In this document: positions 23,818 through 36,430 of the stretch, piece after piece
Layout of the letters: each line of letters begins with the position of its first letter
How positions within the stretch are numbered: the stretch's first letter is position 1
From: Hymenoscyphus infarciens
Taxonomy: Eukaryota > Ascomycota > Leotiomycetes > Helotiales > Helotiaceae
Direction of reading: 5' to 3'
NCBI GenBank assembly: GCA_001414345.1
Contig: LLCB01000091.1
Coordinates: 1 to 64,000, forward strand
DNA: 64,000 nucleotides
The notes under the pieces: generated by a model
Told to the model about the DNA's origin: nothing
Seen by the model: the letters and a program-made list of their open reading frames with translations, nothing else
Databases searched by the model: none
Translations under genes and position numbers: made by a program

Positions 23818-25333
23818 TGGGATAAGGGTATGTTTGATGGACTATGCTTGATTGTGTGAGCATATGACAGGGAGAGGCTTACTAGGATAAATTAGTGTAA
23901 GTGTGGAGTTAATTTGGAGGTTTTGATAGGTTAGATTAGGCTCAAGGTGGATTAGCAGTGTGGGGCTTTTTCTGTTGGGAGTGGGGTGGAGGAATGACTT
24001 TTGATGCTTCAACTAAGTAAGTCTTCCGTGCTTATTCTATGTCTATTTTTTCTTACTGACGAAAACGATTTTCCATCCGCTGGTACTAAAAAATCGGCTC
24101 TTACTTATTTCTTTGGTTGGGGAAGAAATTTCTAGACGAGCTATTTAAACTCCCAACCAGTTCTTACTCTCATTATCGATCGATCGTGGTGTTCGCAAAT
24201 ACACGAGGAGGCGAATTAAAAAATTCCGCATTCTCGAGATTGAACAAATTCCATGCCTGATTCTCACTATTACTCTCTAGCAGAGCTTTTGAGATTTTCG
24301 AATGTTAATTCGCGTTATATCGGAAGGCAGAACGGAATTCTGTGACTAAACTCCTTTCCTAGCGAATGGCCGATCCATGAATCTTCCCCTTATAAGATTT
24401 AGTGTTTTTTACTTGGTTTTACTCCCCTCGATTATTATGTTGTTCTCAAGGCGGAAAGTGAGGTTTTCAGGATGAGCACTGCTTGTTTTGAGGATGTGAG
24501 AGATGTTTGTTTTTTCTCTTGTTTTGTACTATCAAGATTTTATTATACGTAGCCGTCTATACGTATAATCTTCAAGGTCCTACACTGGCTAATCTAAGTC
24601 CTAGAATTTTTGTTGCATATCGCAGCGTCTGTGACATATTTTTGTCTGTCCCCTTTCAATTTACCGCGTCTCAATTTTCAATTTTGTTGCATGCCGCAGG
24701 GAAATATGTCACTGACATCTAATTGCGATATGCAACAATTTTGTTGTAGTGAAGTATATCCACTCCGGGAGCGTTGAGAATTCCTAAATTGGCCCTGTCC
24801 TTCATTCATCATACTTACTTAGTCAATAAATTTAATCTAAAAATATATGAAAGTTAAATAAACCACAAGAGTTACGAAAATAGGAAATACTAAAAACAAT
24901 TATTTCTCAGCTACTCTCTACGTTACTCACTTTGAATTTTTTGATTGTACTAAATTTCTCGTTAACTCTTATTAAAATAGCGTATCTTTGTTCGCAAGAC
25001 TTTCTTGTCATATTCTCGAGTGGTTCAAGAGTCAAGTGCTTGAGGCGTGGATCATTTTCATTGTGCAACTGACGATAGTCGAGTCCACTTGATCTCCTTT
25101 CGGCAGAGAGAGTCGGTACTTTGAATCTTTCGTTGGGATCCTTGACCTTCTTTCTGTTGAGGAAGAAGTTCTTCTTGTATTATCTTAACCCAGTTTGACA
25201 GTTGGCGCGCTTGATATCGGTTCTCATTTTTTCCTTCAACACTCGAGTAGGTACTTTAATTAACAAGCCTTGTGTTGAACAGAATTTCTGAGAGAAAATG
25301 ATATCGAGATCGCCAACTAGGGCGTCTTGAAAG
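23818..25333. other. Ordinary-composition DNA without a supportable gene
   Basis: GC is near normal and CA/TG are present, so it was not RIP-treated. Short open frames here show no family or codon structure. The notable object is a foldback at 24610-24737. A short GATC tandem (ATCGATCGATCG) occurs at about 24176-24187. Confidence 0.6.
24610..24737. repeat. Imperfect foldback (arms about 32 and 36 nt)
   Basis: The left arm, 24610-24641, starts TTGTTGCATATCGCA and ends GTGACATATTT. It matches the complement of 24702-24737, which starts AAATATGTCACTGACAT and ends GCGATATGCAACA, with a small bulge. A third partial copy, TTTTGTTGCATGCCGCAG, lies in the loop. It could be a small MITE or a hairpin RNA; no promoter evidence was seen. 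Confidence 0.65.
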
Positions 25334-25633
25334 TACAAAAGTCCAAAAACGACTAAATCGTAAATAGTAAATCGTAAATCGCAAAAGTTAAGTATTTATA
25401 GCTAGATTAACTAAGGCCTCTAAGAGCTATAGCTAATCTTAAATTATATATTATGCTATCTGCTTAATATCTTACTTCTTATTCTTTTCTTTTATATATT
25501 ACGTATACTAAGAGAGTATAGATAAGAGTGTAGGAGAGAGAGGGTAAGAGAGAGTAAGAGAGTAAGTAAATATTTCGAGGGATAGTTTTTTCTAGCGTAG
25601 ATAAGAGGAGTTTAGCTAAAGTAGTAAACAATC

Positions 25634-25684
<51 letters not shown>

Positions 25685-25976
25685 CTAGAATTAATAGAAA
25701 GAATATAATATAAGAGTTAGATATTAGATAGTAAAGATATAATAGTAAGGAAACGATAGCAAGGGGCCGATATTACTACTATATACGTAATACCTATTAT
25801 CTCTCGCTATTCTTTAATTAGCTAGTCGCTACAGTTAAGACTATCTAGTCTTAATATAGAGAGAGAGAGGAGAGAGAGAAAGAGAGAGAGAGAGTTTAAT
25901 TATTCTCTTTTTTACTTATAGAAAGTAACATTTTACGAGTTTCTATTTGCGATTACGTCGTTTTTAGACTTTCGTA
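25334..25976. mobile_element. TA-flanked MITE (family M1) with AAATCGT repeats
   Basis: The ends are inverted: CAAAAGTCCAAAAACGAC at the left, and CGAAAGTCTAAAAACGAC on the complement of the right end. Each is flanked by TA, as for Tc1/mariner-type elements. Next to the left end are repeated AAATCGT/AAATCGC units. The interior holds CT and GA microsatellites and no coding sequence. A second copy begins at 63764. At about 640 bp without an ORF it is non-autonomous. Confidence 0.75.
25637..25682. repeat. (CT)n microsatellite inside the M1 MITE
   Basis: About 22 uninterrupted CT units. A purine-rich GA counterpart lies at about 25858-25896 near the other end of the same MITE, so the two could pair in a foldback. 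Confidence 0.9.
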
Positions 25977-26640
25977 GATTTAGGATACCGTACTAGTCTA
26001 TTGCTTTGGGGTTTATACAATCTCGCCCGGTTATATTAGAAGACCGGAAGGACTTCTACTATCGTAGTCTTCTGCTTATGAGTATTCAATTAGTAAACCT
26101 TTCTTTATAAAACTGTATTTTCCTAGTTAGAATTATCTGCTATCGATTCTTTTTTTTTGTTATTTGTTAATTAAATATCTCTTAAGACAGGAAGGATACC
26201 GAAACTTAGCTAGCTAGAAGGAACTTACTATTCGAGAGTTTAAGAGGTTGAGGTTATAGATAGATAAACTAGTTCTAACTCCCGCTTCAAAGTAATACTC
26301 ATCGTTATAACTATATATAAGTGTTTATATAACTAATTAAAGGTTTTTTACGGTTAGTTACGAGTTTAGCTTCCCTGGTTTTAAAAGGTAGAGAAAAGCT
26401 GAAAAAAGGTTTTAAAAAGTCTATATCTTAAAATCTCTTCTTTAAATATTATAATAATAGCTCTATAACTTACTTAATACGAAAAGACCCTAATTCTTGA
26501 TACTATTCTAGATAGTAGTAATACCTCTAACTTCTAAGAAATTATAGACAACTTTAATTAAAATAAGAAGTATATTTAACTTATCTTTAATAAATACTTT
26601 ACTAACTTAAGCCTCTTATATTAAGAGTTTATTATAGCTT
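25977..26640. other. Mixed, partly degraded DNA, no gene seen
   Basis: CA/TG are partly retained to about 26400, after which composition becomes fully RIP-like. A segment near 26354, GTTACGAGTTTAGCTTCC, resembles the terminus of the MITE at 32144 and may be a remnant of that family. Confidence 0.4.
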
Positions 26641-28719
26641 AAAACACTATCTACTTAGTAAAGTAGATTTGTATAGTTCTTATAGAACTAACTAAACTAA
26701 GTAGCTACTTAGTTAGTTTTTAGTTTTTTTGCTTAGTTTTAATTTTTTTTAGAGAACTATTAGTTAGTTTAGTTTTAGTAGACAAAACTATATAGTTTTA
26801 AAACTATTTAGTATATAATAACTTTTAGTGTTTTAGAATTAAAATTGTCTTAAAATAGAGGTAGACTAAGCCTATTTAGGCCTAAAACTAGTAATTCGGA
26901 AGCTTTTAATTAGCTAGTGCTTTGCTATTTATTTCTTAAGAATACTAAACTATCTATTTTATAAAGTCTTCTAGTATACCTAGTTTTATAATAATACTAT
27001 GAATATACTACTAAAAGTAGCTAGAACACTCTCTTAGACGTCTTCGAGAGTCTTTAAATCTATTAAAAAGACTTACTAATCTTATATATTATTTACTCTT
27101 ATCTAGGCTAAAGTACTTTATATTATAGAGACTAGAGAAGCTATTAAAGTAGCTATAGTTTTAAATAACGAACTAATATAAGAAGACGAAGATATAGAGG
27201 AACTAGACCTTTTACGTATTCTTAAGAGGTCTTCTTCTACTAACTTATCTTAATTAGATACTATGAATTTATCTAAGAGTTCTAGAAAGCGTAAGAGGAA
27301 GTCTATAGTAGAATAACGATATATATAAGTTTAGAGCTAACTACTAATTTATAAATAAGCTCTACTAGTAGTATAAGTATTATACTTAATAGTACTAAGT
27401 TTCTAGTAGTAGAATATAAAGACTTAATACTTATATATAGTATATTCTACGAATCTCTAGCAGTTCTATCTCCTCTAGAACTGTCTATAGAGCTAAGTTT
27501 AAGTTAAAAAGTAATATAGTAATATCTCTTTAATAACTATTTAAGTTTCTTACCTCGACCTTTAATAAAGAAGCTACGTTATATATAGTAATATACTAGA
27601 TATTAGTAAAAAAGACCTATATAGCTTATTTACTCGATAGTAGTATCTATAGACTATTGAACTAATTAAGAAAGCCTTTAAAACCGATTCTATATTTTCG
27701 CTAATACTAGAGAACTTCTACTCTAGATATATTATAGAATTATATACGACTCTAAGAAGACGAGAGCTATATACTAATCTAAGATTAGAGGTAATACCTA
27801 TAGTAGTTATTCTTTATAGTTAGTATATACTATATTAAAGTTAAGAGAATTACTAGAAGAGATAAAGAATCTCTAGTAATAGTAATAGAGTAATTAGAAG
27901 AGACCTAAGTAGTATAAATAGAAGTATAAACATAGAGAGGTTTTTATAACTAGATAATAGACTCTCTACTATTATTATTAGTAGATATTTAAAGTATATT
28001 TAGTAGTAATTTAATAAAGTAGTAAGATATCTCTTAAGAGATATAGAACTATAGAGTAGAGAACTGATTCTCTAGTTAGTTATAGAGAACTAATTATCTA
28101 CTATTTATAATAAGAGATTTTTAAAGTACGTTTAATAGTTCTTAGGTAAAGTAGTAAGATACTTCTTAGAAGGTATAGGACTATAGAGTAGAGAACCGGA
28201 GAATAGAACTAGGAAACTTAGATTAGAGATATATTAGAGAATAGTTCTATATAAGATAGTATACTAGAAGACGATTATTATTAATTCTATATAGAGAAGA
28301 GCTATTATAATAAACTAAATCAGTTGTTTATAAGAACGACTAAAATATTAAATTTAAATTAAAACGAGAGAAATAGAAAGAGATACTAAGCTATTACTAA
28401 GAAGCCTAGAATAATAGATATAAAGCCTTATATAAACCTAGTAATAGATATTCTAAGAAATATATAAGCTACTTTTAGATAAAACTCTATAAATAAGTAC
28501 GTCTATATAGCGTCTCTAAGTAGCTAAAAAGACTATTTAATTTTTTTATTTTTAAAAAAAGGTTTCTAATAGTATAAGAGCTACTACGAGGTATCTTATT
28601 AACTTATATAAGATACTAGTAGAGAGACTATAATAAAAGAGAGCTATAGATATAGAACGATTAATAAACTAGGAAATAGATTAAGTAACTCTTAATCTTA
28701 AAAAGTAATATTAAAGAAG

Positions 28720-29990
28720 TAGAAATAGTAAAAGTAGTAGTCTAGACTTAAAAGTATTAGAGTATCTCTAGATATATATAATCACTATTTATTCTCTTAC
28801 TTTTAGACTTATTAAAGTATAAGAGTTTTATAGTAAGCTTTCTTATATTATCTTAATCTTAAAGTTTTAATATAGCTTCTATATATATATTCTATAGTAT
28901 AAGCCTAGGTTATTAATTAATATATAATTTAATAAGCTCTAAGCTAGTACTTTATTAATACTACTATCTTAAAGATCTATATATTCTATAACCTCTAGAG
29001 CCTACTAAATTATTTTATAAAATTTAATATACTAGTATACTTTATAGTAGTAGACGATAAGCTTAAATTAGTAGTTTTATTACTTAAAAGTCTACTAGAA
29101 AAGTACGATAGCGAGTATCTTAGAGAGGTAATTATTAAATATTTAAAGAAGTAAGGTTTTATAAAGAATTTAGAATACTTTTAGATAGATAATACTTTAA
29201 ATAATAATACTATAATAGAATATATCTTAATAAGTATATATATTTACTTCTACTCTAGAATAGTTTCTAATATTTTAGAAATATATTAGAAGTTCTAAAT
29301 ACTCTTCTACGATACTTTTAAATATTAAATTTATTATATAAGCTATATTATTAACTTAATTATATAATCTATTAGTATCTCTAGCTATTCTTAATATATT
29401 TGAATAATAGTATAAGATTAGACTACTTAGTAAATTATATAATATTATTATATATATTTAAAGAAGTGTTTAATAACTTATAGCTTTTAAGGCTTTATAT
29501 AGAAATAAGACTTAAAAGAGATAATTTAATAAGATAGAATTCTTAGTATAATATACTTAATAGTATACTTATATATATGAATAATATCCTTCTCTTCTTT
29601 TAAGATTATACTTTTAAAAGAAGTAACTATTATAAGTATTATAATAATACTCTTTCTAATTATAAGTAGTATATAGTAATAGTTATCTATAACTTTTTAA
29701 AAGCTTTTAAGTATATAATAAAAAAGCTTAAATAAAATAACTCTTTAATATATAATATACTTCTTATTATAGACTTTTACTTTATACTTTTTAAGAAGAG
29801 AAAAAGAGATTATAATAGCTATTTTATACTCTTCTAGATATTTAATTCTAGCTAGAATAAATTAAATAAATACTATTAACTTACTAATTAATCTCTAGTA
29901 TATATAGTAGATATAGTACTTAATCCTTAATAGAAGTAGTAGTATATTAGAAAGTACTAGAAGCTTAAATTAATTAGAATAGTTTAGTCT
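28720..29990 (+). pseudogene. hAT-family transposase relic
   Basis: Near 29040-29230, allowing for RIP changes, the plus strand gives VVDDKLKLVVLLLK, then EYLREVIIKYLKK.GF, then EYF.IDNTLNNNTIIEYI. This corresponds to the hAT block 'HFID....VLLGL....GEN.A..I...L..W.I...I..FVLDNASNNDT'. Further on, near 29890-29990, VYIVDIVLNP resembles the region before the hAT dimerisation domain. It is cut off at 29998 by the copia LTR. There are numerous in-frame stops, mostly from CAA/CAG/TGG codons. A Lys/Arg-rich segment (SRKRKRKS) near 27280 may belong to the N terminus. Confidence 0.6.
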
Positions 29991-32143
29991 CTAATCGATA
30001 TATTTAAAAGTAAATAGCTAGTTAGATTAAAGTATATAATCTTCTTACTTAAGAACTATTTAGATAGACATCGTAGCTAGCTTTACTTAGTATCTACGAA
30101 TAATAATATAACTCTTTTTATAGTACTTTTTATAACTATAAGTTATACTAATACTAATAAGTAGATATATAGATTAGATATCTATTTACTTTATATATTT
30201 CTACTATAGATATACTTATATAAAAGTAAATTCGATATTAATAATAGACTTCTCTTTATAGATCGTAGTTTCTTCTACTATTTAATAAATTTAATAATAT
30301 ACTATAAACACTTCTTAATATAAGAAGCGCTAATTACGAATACCGATTCTCTACTATTCTCTAAGATAATTTATACTCTCTAAGATACTTATTTATCTAA
30401 AACTCGATATCTCTTTTACTTATAATCTACTAAGTAAAGTATAAATAAACTTTTAATAATATCTAATATATTTTAGTTAAGTAATTATAATATAGTAGAT
30501 AGAAGAGACGATTTTTACTACTAAATAAGAAGAAAAGTATACTAAAGAAGAGAACGAAGACCTTCTTCTTTAGAATGAATTTAAGGTAATTTTAAAGAAT
30601 AAGATTAGAATAAATTTATTAAGATCTACTACTCTATAAATACTAAGTTATAATAAAGACTTTATAGAAAAGATATATAGATTAAGACGAATAGATATAA
30701 GATACTTATATCTTAGATACTATATAATACTACTACTAAGGTTAACTAAACTAAGTAGTTAGATAAAGAATTAAAAGCTATAGTACTTAATAGAGCTAGT
30801 ACTAAAGTCCTTAGATCTTATTATAGATATATAGAGGAAATTACTAAAAGATAATAAAAATAATAGTAATAATAACTCTAAGAATAATAACTACTAGCTA
30901 AAAATATTACTTAAAATATCTAATCTAAAATAAAGACTAGAGACGATACTTTATAAGTATCTATTATATAATAATAATAATAATAATAATAACTAATATC
31001 TTTAATAACTTTAATCTTACTAATTAAAAGAAAGATTTAAGTAATCTAGTATAATCTCTAATTTAATCTTTAAGTCTACTAAAAGATAACTATATCTCTT
31101 TCTTTACTTTCTACTAATTTAATAATAATACTAGTAGTAACGCTTTTAATAATTCTTCTAAATATCTAGAATATATTTAGTAATATGATAATCCTAGTAG
31201 AAGACTACTAGTATAAATAAATATAGTATATTTTAAACTAGAGTTAACTTTATAAATTAGAAGTTTAAAAAGATAAGATTACTCTTATATATTATATACT
31301 CTTATAAAAGTATATAAGAACGACTAAAAGTATAGTAGAAAAGAAGATAATTTTATAATTAAAGTTATAATATTTAAGAATATATATAAGAGAAGTAGTA
31401 GACTACTAGCGATTTATTCTCTTAAATTCTCTACTATATTAAAAAATAACGCTTTAAATTACTTTTATATTATACTTTTTAGTAAGTATAACGATTAATC
31501 TTTTAAGATTTTATCTATATTAATATAAGAGTATTTTAAATATAAGCTTTATAAAAGAGGCTAATTATTAGAGTAGAATAATATTAATTTATAAGAGATA
31601 ATATAGATATCTAGAGTATCTATTTTAAAAGACTTTAAGAATATACTATCTAAGCTAAATTTACTAAGTGTCTCTTTTTCTATAAACTTCTAAACTAATA
31701 GCTAATTTTCAAATAAGCTAATTTTAGTATATAAAAAGGTACTAGAGTATAGAATTATAATATTAACCTTACTCTAGAACTCTTTAATATTAGATATAAT
31801 TAATCTTCTTTAAAGTTTAATTCGATTATATTAAAAAGTCTATCTAGAGTCTATTATAAGCGAAACTATAATAACTAAACGATACTTTTATAAGAGTAGA
31901 AAGTATAGTAGTAAGTTTAGTATAAGCTAGTATAAGAAGAAGTAGATATATTATATATATAAAAAGAACGACTATATATTATAGAATTAAACTTAAGAAG
32001 AGTAAGACTATTATTTTACTAAATAGTCTAATAAGAATTCTAAGCACTTTAAAGATAATTAAGATAAATATACTAGAAAGGTATATAATATAAATATAAT
32101 ATAAGTCTAAGAGATATAAGTGTAATAGTACGAAATATATATA

Positions 32144-32669
32144 GTATATTACGAGTTAAGCTTGAATTTGTCTACTTTTTTATAATCCGAGCTTTTTGAA
32201 AAATTCCTTGATTTCCTCTTTTTAAGTACTCTTTTACCTATTTATTAATAATAATATATATTAGTATACTCTAGATAATAGAAAACGAGAGCTCTATATA
32301 TCCTCTATTACTTTATAAACTTTATATAATAAAAATAGATAATTTCATATCTGTCTTTATTTTAATAAGGTCTTAGCGTACCTTATCGACCTTATCGACC
32401 TTATATAGAGATAGTGAAAATTTTTCAAAAAAGGTTTTTTTTTTTAAGAATTATCTATTTTTTAGTTTATTTTTATTATACTTACTTTAAATTAAGAAGT
32501 AATATAGAAGAGAGATAATTAGATATAGCGCTTCTTTCTAGCTAGGCTTTGTCTCTTTTAGAGTACTTTTATTTTCTATCTTCTAAGAAAAGAGAGAGAA
32601 AGCTTTAGAGAAAAAAAAGCTCGGATTATAAAAAAAAGTAAGCAAATTCAAGCTTAACTCGTAACTTAC
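32144..32669. mobile_element. MITE M2 inside the left LTR
   Basis: The left terminus, GTATATTACGAGTTAAGC, matches the complement of the right end (GCTTAACTCGTAACTTAC). The match continues for about 50 bp through CTTGAATTTG and the AATCCGAGC segments. Flanking TATATA (32138-32143 and 32670-32675) is present once in the uninterrupted LTR copies, so the insertion is certain, but the exact duplication length is blurred by AT repeats. No ORF; about 526 bp. Confidence 0.8.
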
Positions 32670-33029
32670 TATATAACTATAGAAGAGGTATATAGAAGTG
32701 CGTTTAGTAGAATAACATATATAAATACTAGGCTCTAATATAGAGGAAAAGGCTAAACTAGCCTTTTCTAACTCTAGGAGAGTAGCCTATTATATATAAG
32801 AGGTTTAGACGATAAAAAAGAGGTCTAAAACTAAACAACGATATACGTTAGCTAATATAAAAGCCTAAACTCTATAAAGTACGTCTGAAAGCTTAGATAT
32901 AGATAATCTTCTTAAATTAGATAATATAAAATAATAACTACTAAAAGCTAAATATATTATAACTAAATCTTAGATATAGTAGATAATCCTAGCTATCTAG
33001 AATAGCCTAGGTAATAATAAGCTATTATA

Positions 33030-35230
33030 TCCTCTTCTCTTAAAAAAGACTCGTCCTCGAGTTTATCTATCTATTATTTAAAGTCGAATTAGAATACTAT
33101 AGTATTATTATTAAAGCTAAATCAGAATAGTATAAGTATTATAACACTTATTATATTTATTAATTTTATTATAAGTAAGAAGATTAGAGTCTAAATCGTA
33201 GCTAACCTAAGTTTATAAATACTTTATTTATTAAAATTATTATAAATAAGATAGTTCTAAATCGATTTTATAAATACTTATAAAAAAAGACTTAGTTTTT
33301 AATCCTTTTATATTAAAAGTAAGCATTTACGTTTGCTAAAAGAGTATAGTCTAATACTATTTAGTAAGTTAGGAAAAAGTTTAAAATTTAAAAGTTTAAA
33401 GTAAAATTAGAAAAAGTTTAAAACAGAGTTAGAAGCGAATTTAGAGTAGAGTTAGAAGTCGTTTAGTTAAGAGATAGTAATAACTTAGTAAAGAGCTTAC
33501 TTTAAGAGTATACTAATTTATATCTAATTTAAAGAATTTAAATAAAAAAAGAACTTCTAGCCTAGCTAGAAGTAAAAGAAAGTAAGAAAGACTTCTTATT
33601 AGAGTTAGTTAGGTTTTAGCTAGTTAAAAGAGTTTATTACTAAATATTAAAGAGTTTTACTATCTAAAGTTTAAGATAATAAAAGAGGTAGTTTTAAGTA
33701 GTTAAAAGTAAAGTTATTACTAAAGTTATTATATTATCTTATTCTCTTTTATAATTTAGGTCTATATTAAAGTACTTAAGAACTTATTTATTATCTTCTA
33801 ATTCTAATTCTACTTTAGAAGTAGTAGACGATTTACTATTAGATTATAGAGAGTTTAGTTCTAGATTAGAAGAGATATTATTTTAAGCTAAAATACTAAT
33901 ATTATATAACTTAGTATTTTAGTATATCTTCTTATTTATAGCTAAAAGATTAGATACTATTCTAACGAAGTTGTTTTTCTAATCTCTCTTCTTTATAATA
34001 GCTAAGTTTTAGAACTAAGGTATAATTATTTCTTATATATAAAAGAACCTATCTAATTTATATACTTCTCTAAGTATAACTAACTATACTTAAAAAGTAA
34101 CTTTTAAAATTAGTAAAAGTTTCTTTAGTATTATCTTATTCTATTTATAAGAATCTTAAAGCATTTTAAGTATTCTCTATCTTATAACTAGTTAAAAAGT
34201 AAGTATCTAAAAGAGTAACTATATCTTAAGAGTTATAGAAAGTAAGATCTAATTCTAATTTAGACTAGTACCTAGGATTAAGGTAATCTCTAGCTAGCCT
34301 AGATATTATACTCTAAATAAGAGCTTTTTAAGTTAGAGGTAAACTATAATAGTCGATATATATATAAAGTCTATTATATACTAATATCTTCTATTATTAG
34401 TATATAGGTAAAATACTATTATCTAAAGGTTTAATCTTTTTAGTTATCTTACTTTTTTAAAATTAGAGAGTATTTAAAGAGACTTTAGAGCTATATTAGA
34501 TAAGAGTATATTAGAAGGTATTAGAAGTAGCTATCTATAGCTAAAAGAGATATGAATTAGAGCTTAGAAGTAAGAGAGAGTTAGATTAGAGAGGGTTTAG
34601 AAGTAAAGCGTTTTATTAACTTTAAATATTACTTATCTATCTTTCTAGCTTAGCTAGTTAATTCCTTATTTCTTAATTTTCTGCTTTTAAAGCTTATATA
34701 ACTAACTATATCTAGTCTATATTTAAGAAGTTCTACTAGTCTCTTTAACTATTATTATTTCTTTAAGATCTTCTAGATCTTAGTATATAAGTACTATTTA
34801 GATAGCTTTTAGAAAGAGAGATAGCTCTAAAAGAGAGTTATTACTTAACGTCTTATAGTAGAACTAAATTCGACATCTTTATTAATTTAAAGAGAGAGAA
34901 GAGGTAAGATTAGATTTAGAAGCCTTTATAATAACTATAGTATATTAACTTATTTATTAAACCTAGAATTATTAGAAGCTTTAGAGATACTTAGTATATT
35001 CTACTTTCTTTAATATATCTATAATACGATTTTTACTAGCTATCTATATAGATACTAAACTCTAGTATTACTAGCTATCTAGGTAGTCTTTAATTACCTA
35101 GCTATTTAAGAATATTATTATTCTAGTCTAAATCTAGGCTAAGTTATATTTAAAAATAAAAGAAGTAATAAAAAGCTTAAAAGAGATATTATTTATACTA
35201 TTACTAGTAAAGAAGAGTTTAGCCTTTTTA
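33030..35230 (-). other. Interior of the non-autonomous LTR element, no protein recognised
   Basis: 33030-33340 is the 3' untranslated part shared with 1050-1336. Beyond it, RIP-degraded DNA shows simple repeats such as AAAGTTTAAA units near 33370-33430. I could not recognise gag or pol in either strand. Confidence 0.4.
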
Positions 35231-35985
35231 TATAATAGTATAGAATATATATAACTATAGAAGAGGTATATAAGAGTGTGTTTAGTAGAATAATATATAT
35301 AAATACTAATCGCTTAGTCTATCTCTTACCTAATCCGCTTCGCGTATTAGATAAGAGAGAGTAATACGATAAAACTAGTAATACGATCACTTTTGTTTAT
35401 ACTAAAATCGCTTTAACTAGCCTCTAATAACTCCTTACCTTTTCTACTAAAACTACTCTAATATATTCCTACTATTAATATATAGCTTAAACTTATATTT
35501 AATCTTTAAAATATAATTATATCTTCTATATTCTAGGCTTTACTAAATTTTTCTAGAGATTTAGTAGTAGCTTTCTTAGAAGTTAGATTTAAGAACTAGA
35601 TAGATACTAGATCGATAAATCTTACTTTATAATTCTATTTATTAAGTTTAAAATAAGAGACTCTAATTAAAATTAGAATATAATAAAGCGTTATTGTTTT
35701 ATTATATATTTTTAAAAACAACGTATTTTAGTATAAACTAAAAGTGGTCGTATTACTGGTTTTATTATATTACTCTCTTTTATCTAATATACGAAGCGGA
35801 TTAGATAAGAGGTAGACTAAGCGATTAGGCTCTAATACGAAAGAAAAGACTAAACTAGTCTTTTCTAACTCTAGAAGAGTAGGCTACTATATATAAGAGG
35901 TTTAGATAATAAAAAAGAGGTCTAAAACTAAACAACGATATACGTTAGCTAATATAAAAGCTTAAACTCTACGAAGTACGTCTAA
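35231..35985 (-). repeat. Extra, truncated LTR copy (LTR-b) carrying a MITE
   Basis: It begins TATAATAGTATAGAATATAT like the other LTRs and follows LTR-a up to '...AAGTACGTC', where it stops abruptly. A third LTR (LTR-c, from 35986, TATAACGGCACG) begins three bases further on. Three LTRs for one element suggest a nested partial insertion or recombination between copies. Confidence 0.7.
35309..35825. mobile_element. MITE M3 (TA target) inside LTR-b
   Basis: The long terminal inverted repeats (about 115 bp) begin ATCGCTTAGTCTATCTC at the left and end GACTAAGCGAT at the right. TA flanks both ends (35307-35308, 35826-35827), and the empty site AAATACTAGGCTCTAA is seen in LTR-a. The right arm still has GTGGTCG and CTGGTT, so part of it escaped RIP. 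It is 517 bp with no ORF; a Tc1/mariner-type non-autonomous element by its TA target. Confidence 0.85.
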
Positions 35986-36430
35986 TATAACGGCACGAAA
36001 TATATACTATAGAAGAAGAGATATATAGAAGTGCGTTCGAGACTAAATAACGTATATAAATACTAGGCACTAATATAGAAGAAAAGGAAAAACTATCTCT
36101 CTTCTACTCTAGGAGTAGGCTACTATATATAAGAGGTTCGAATAGTATAAAAGAGTTCGAAACTGACTAACGTTATACGTCGCCTATGTAACCTTTCTAA
36201 AACAGATAATATAAGATAATAACTACTAAAACCTTATATATAGCAGGTACTCCTAGCTATCTAGGATAATAGTATACTGTTATATCTAAAAGCCTAGACA
36301 TACGTAACTTTCTTAAATTAGATAATATAAAATAATAACTACTAAAAGCTAAATATACTATAGCTAAACCTTAGATATAGCAGGTACTTCTAGCTATTTA
36401 GAATAGCTTAGATAACGACAGGCTATTATA
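35986..36430 (-). repeat. Right LTR (LTR-c) of the element in copia-C
   Basis: It starts TATAACGGCACGAAATATAT and ends CTATTATA directly before the ATAAG duplication. It retains GGCACG and GACAGG, so it is less RIP-altered than LTR-a. It contains two imperfect tandem units like those at 1342-1617. Confidence 0.75.

Noticed and set aside
24507..24722. 71-codon plus frame
   Set aside because: It lies across the foldback arms, so its length comes from the repeat, not from coding.
30960..31000. Run of TAA/ATA triplets that might suggest a CRISPR-like or satellite array
   Set aside because: It is a simple AAT microsatellite within the copia gag relic, probably an old poly-Gln tract changed by RIP; no spacers.
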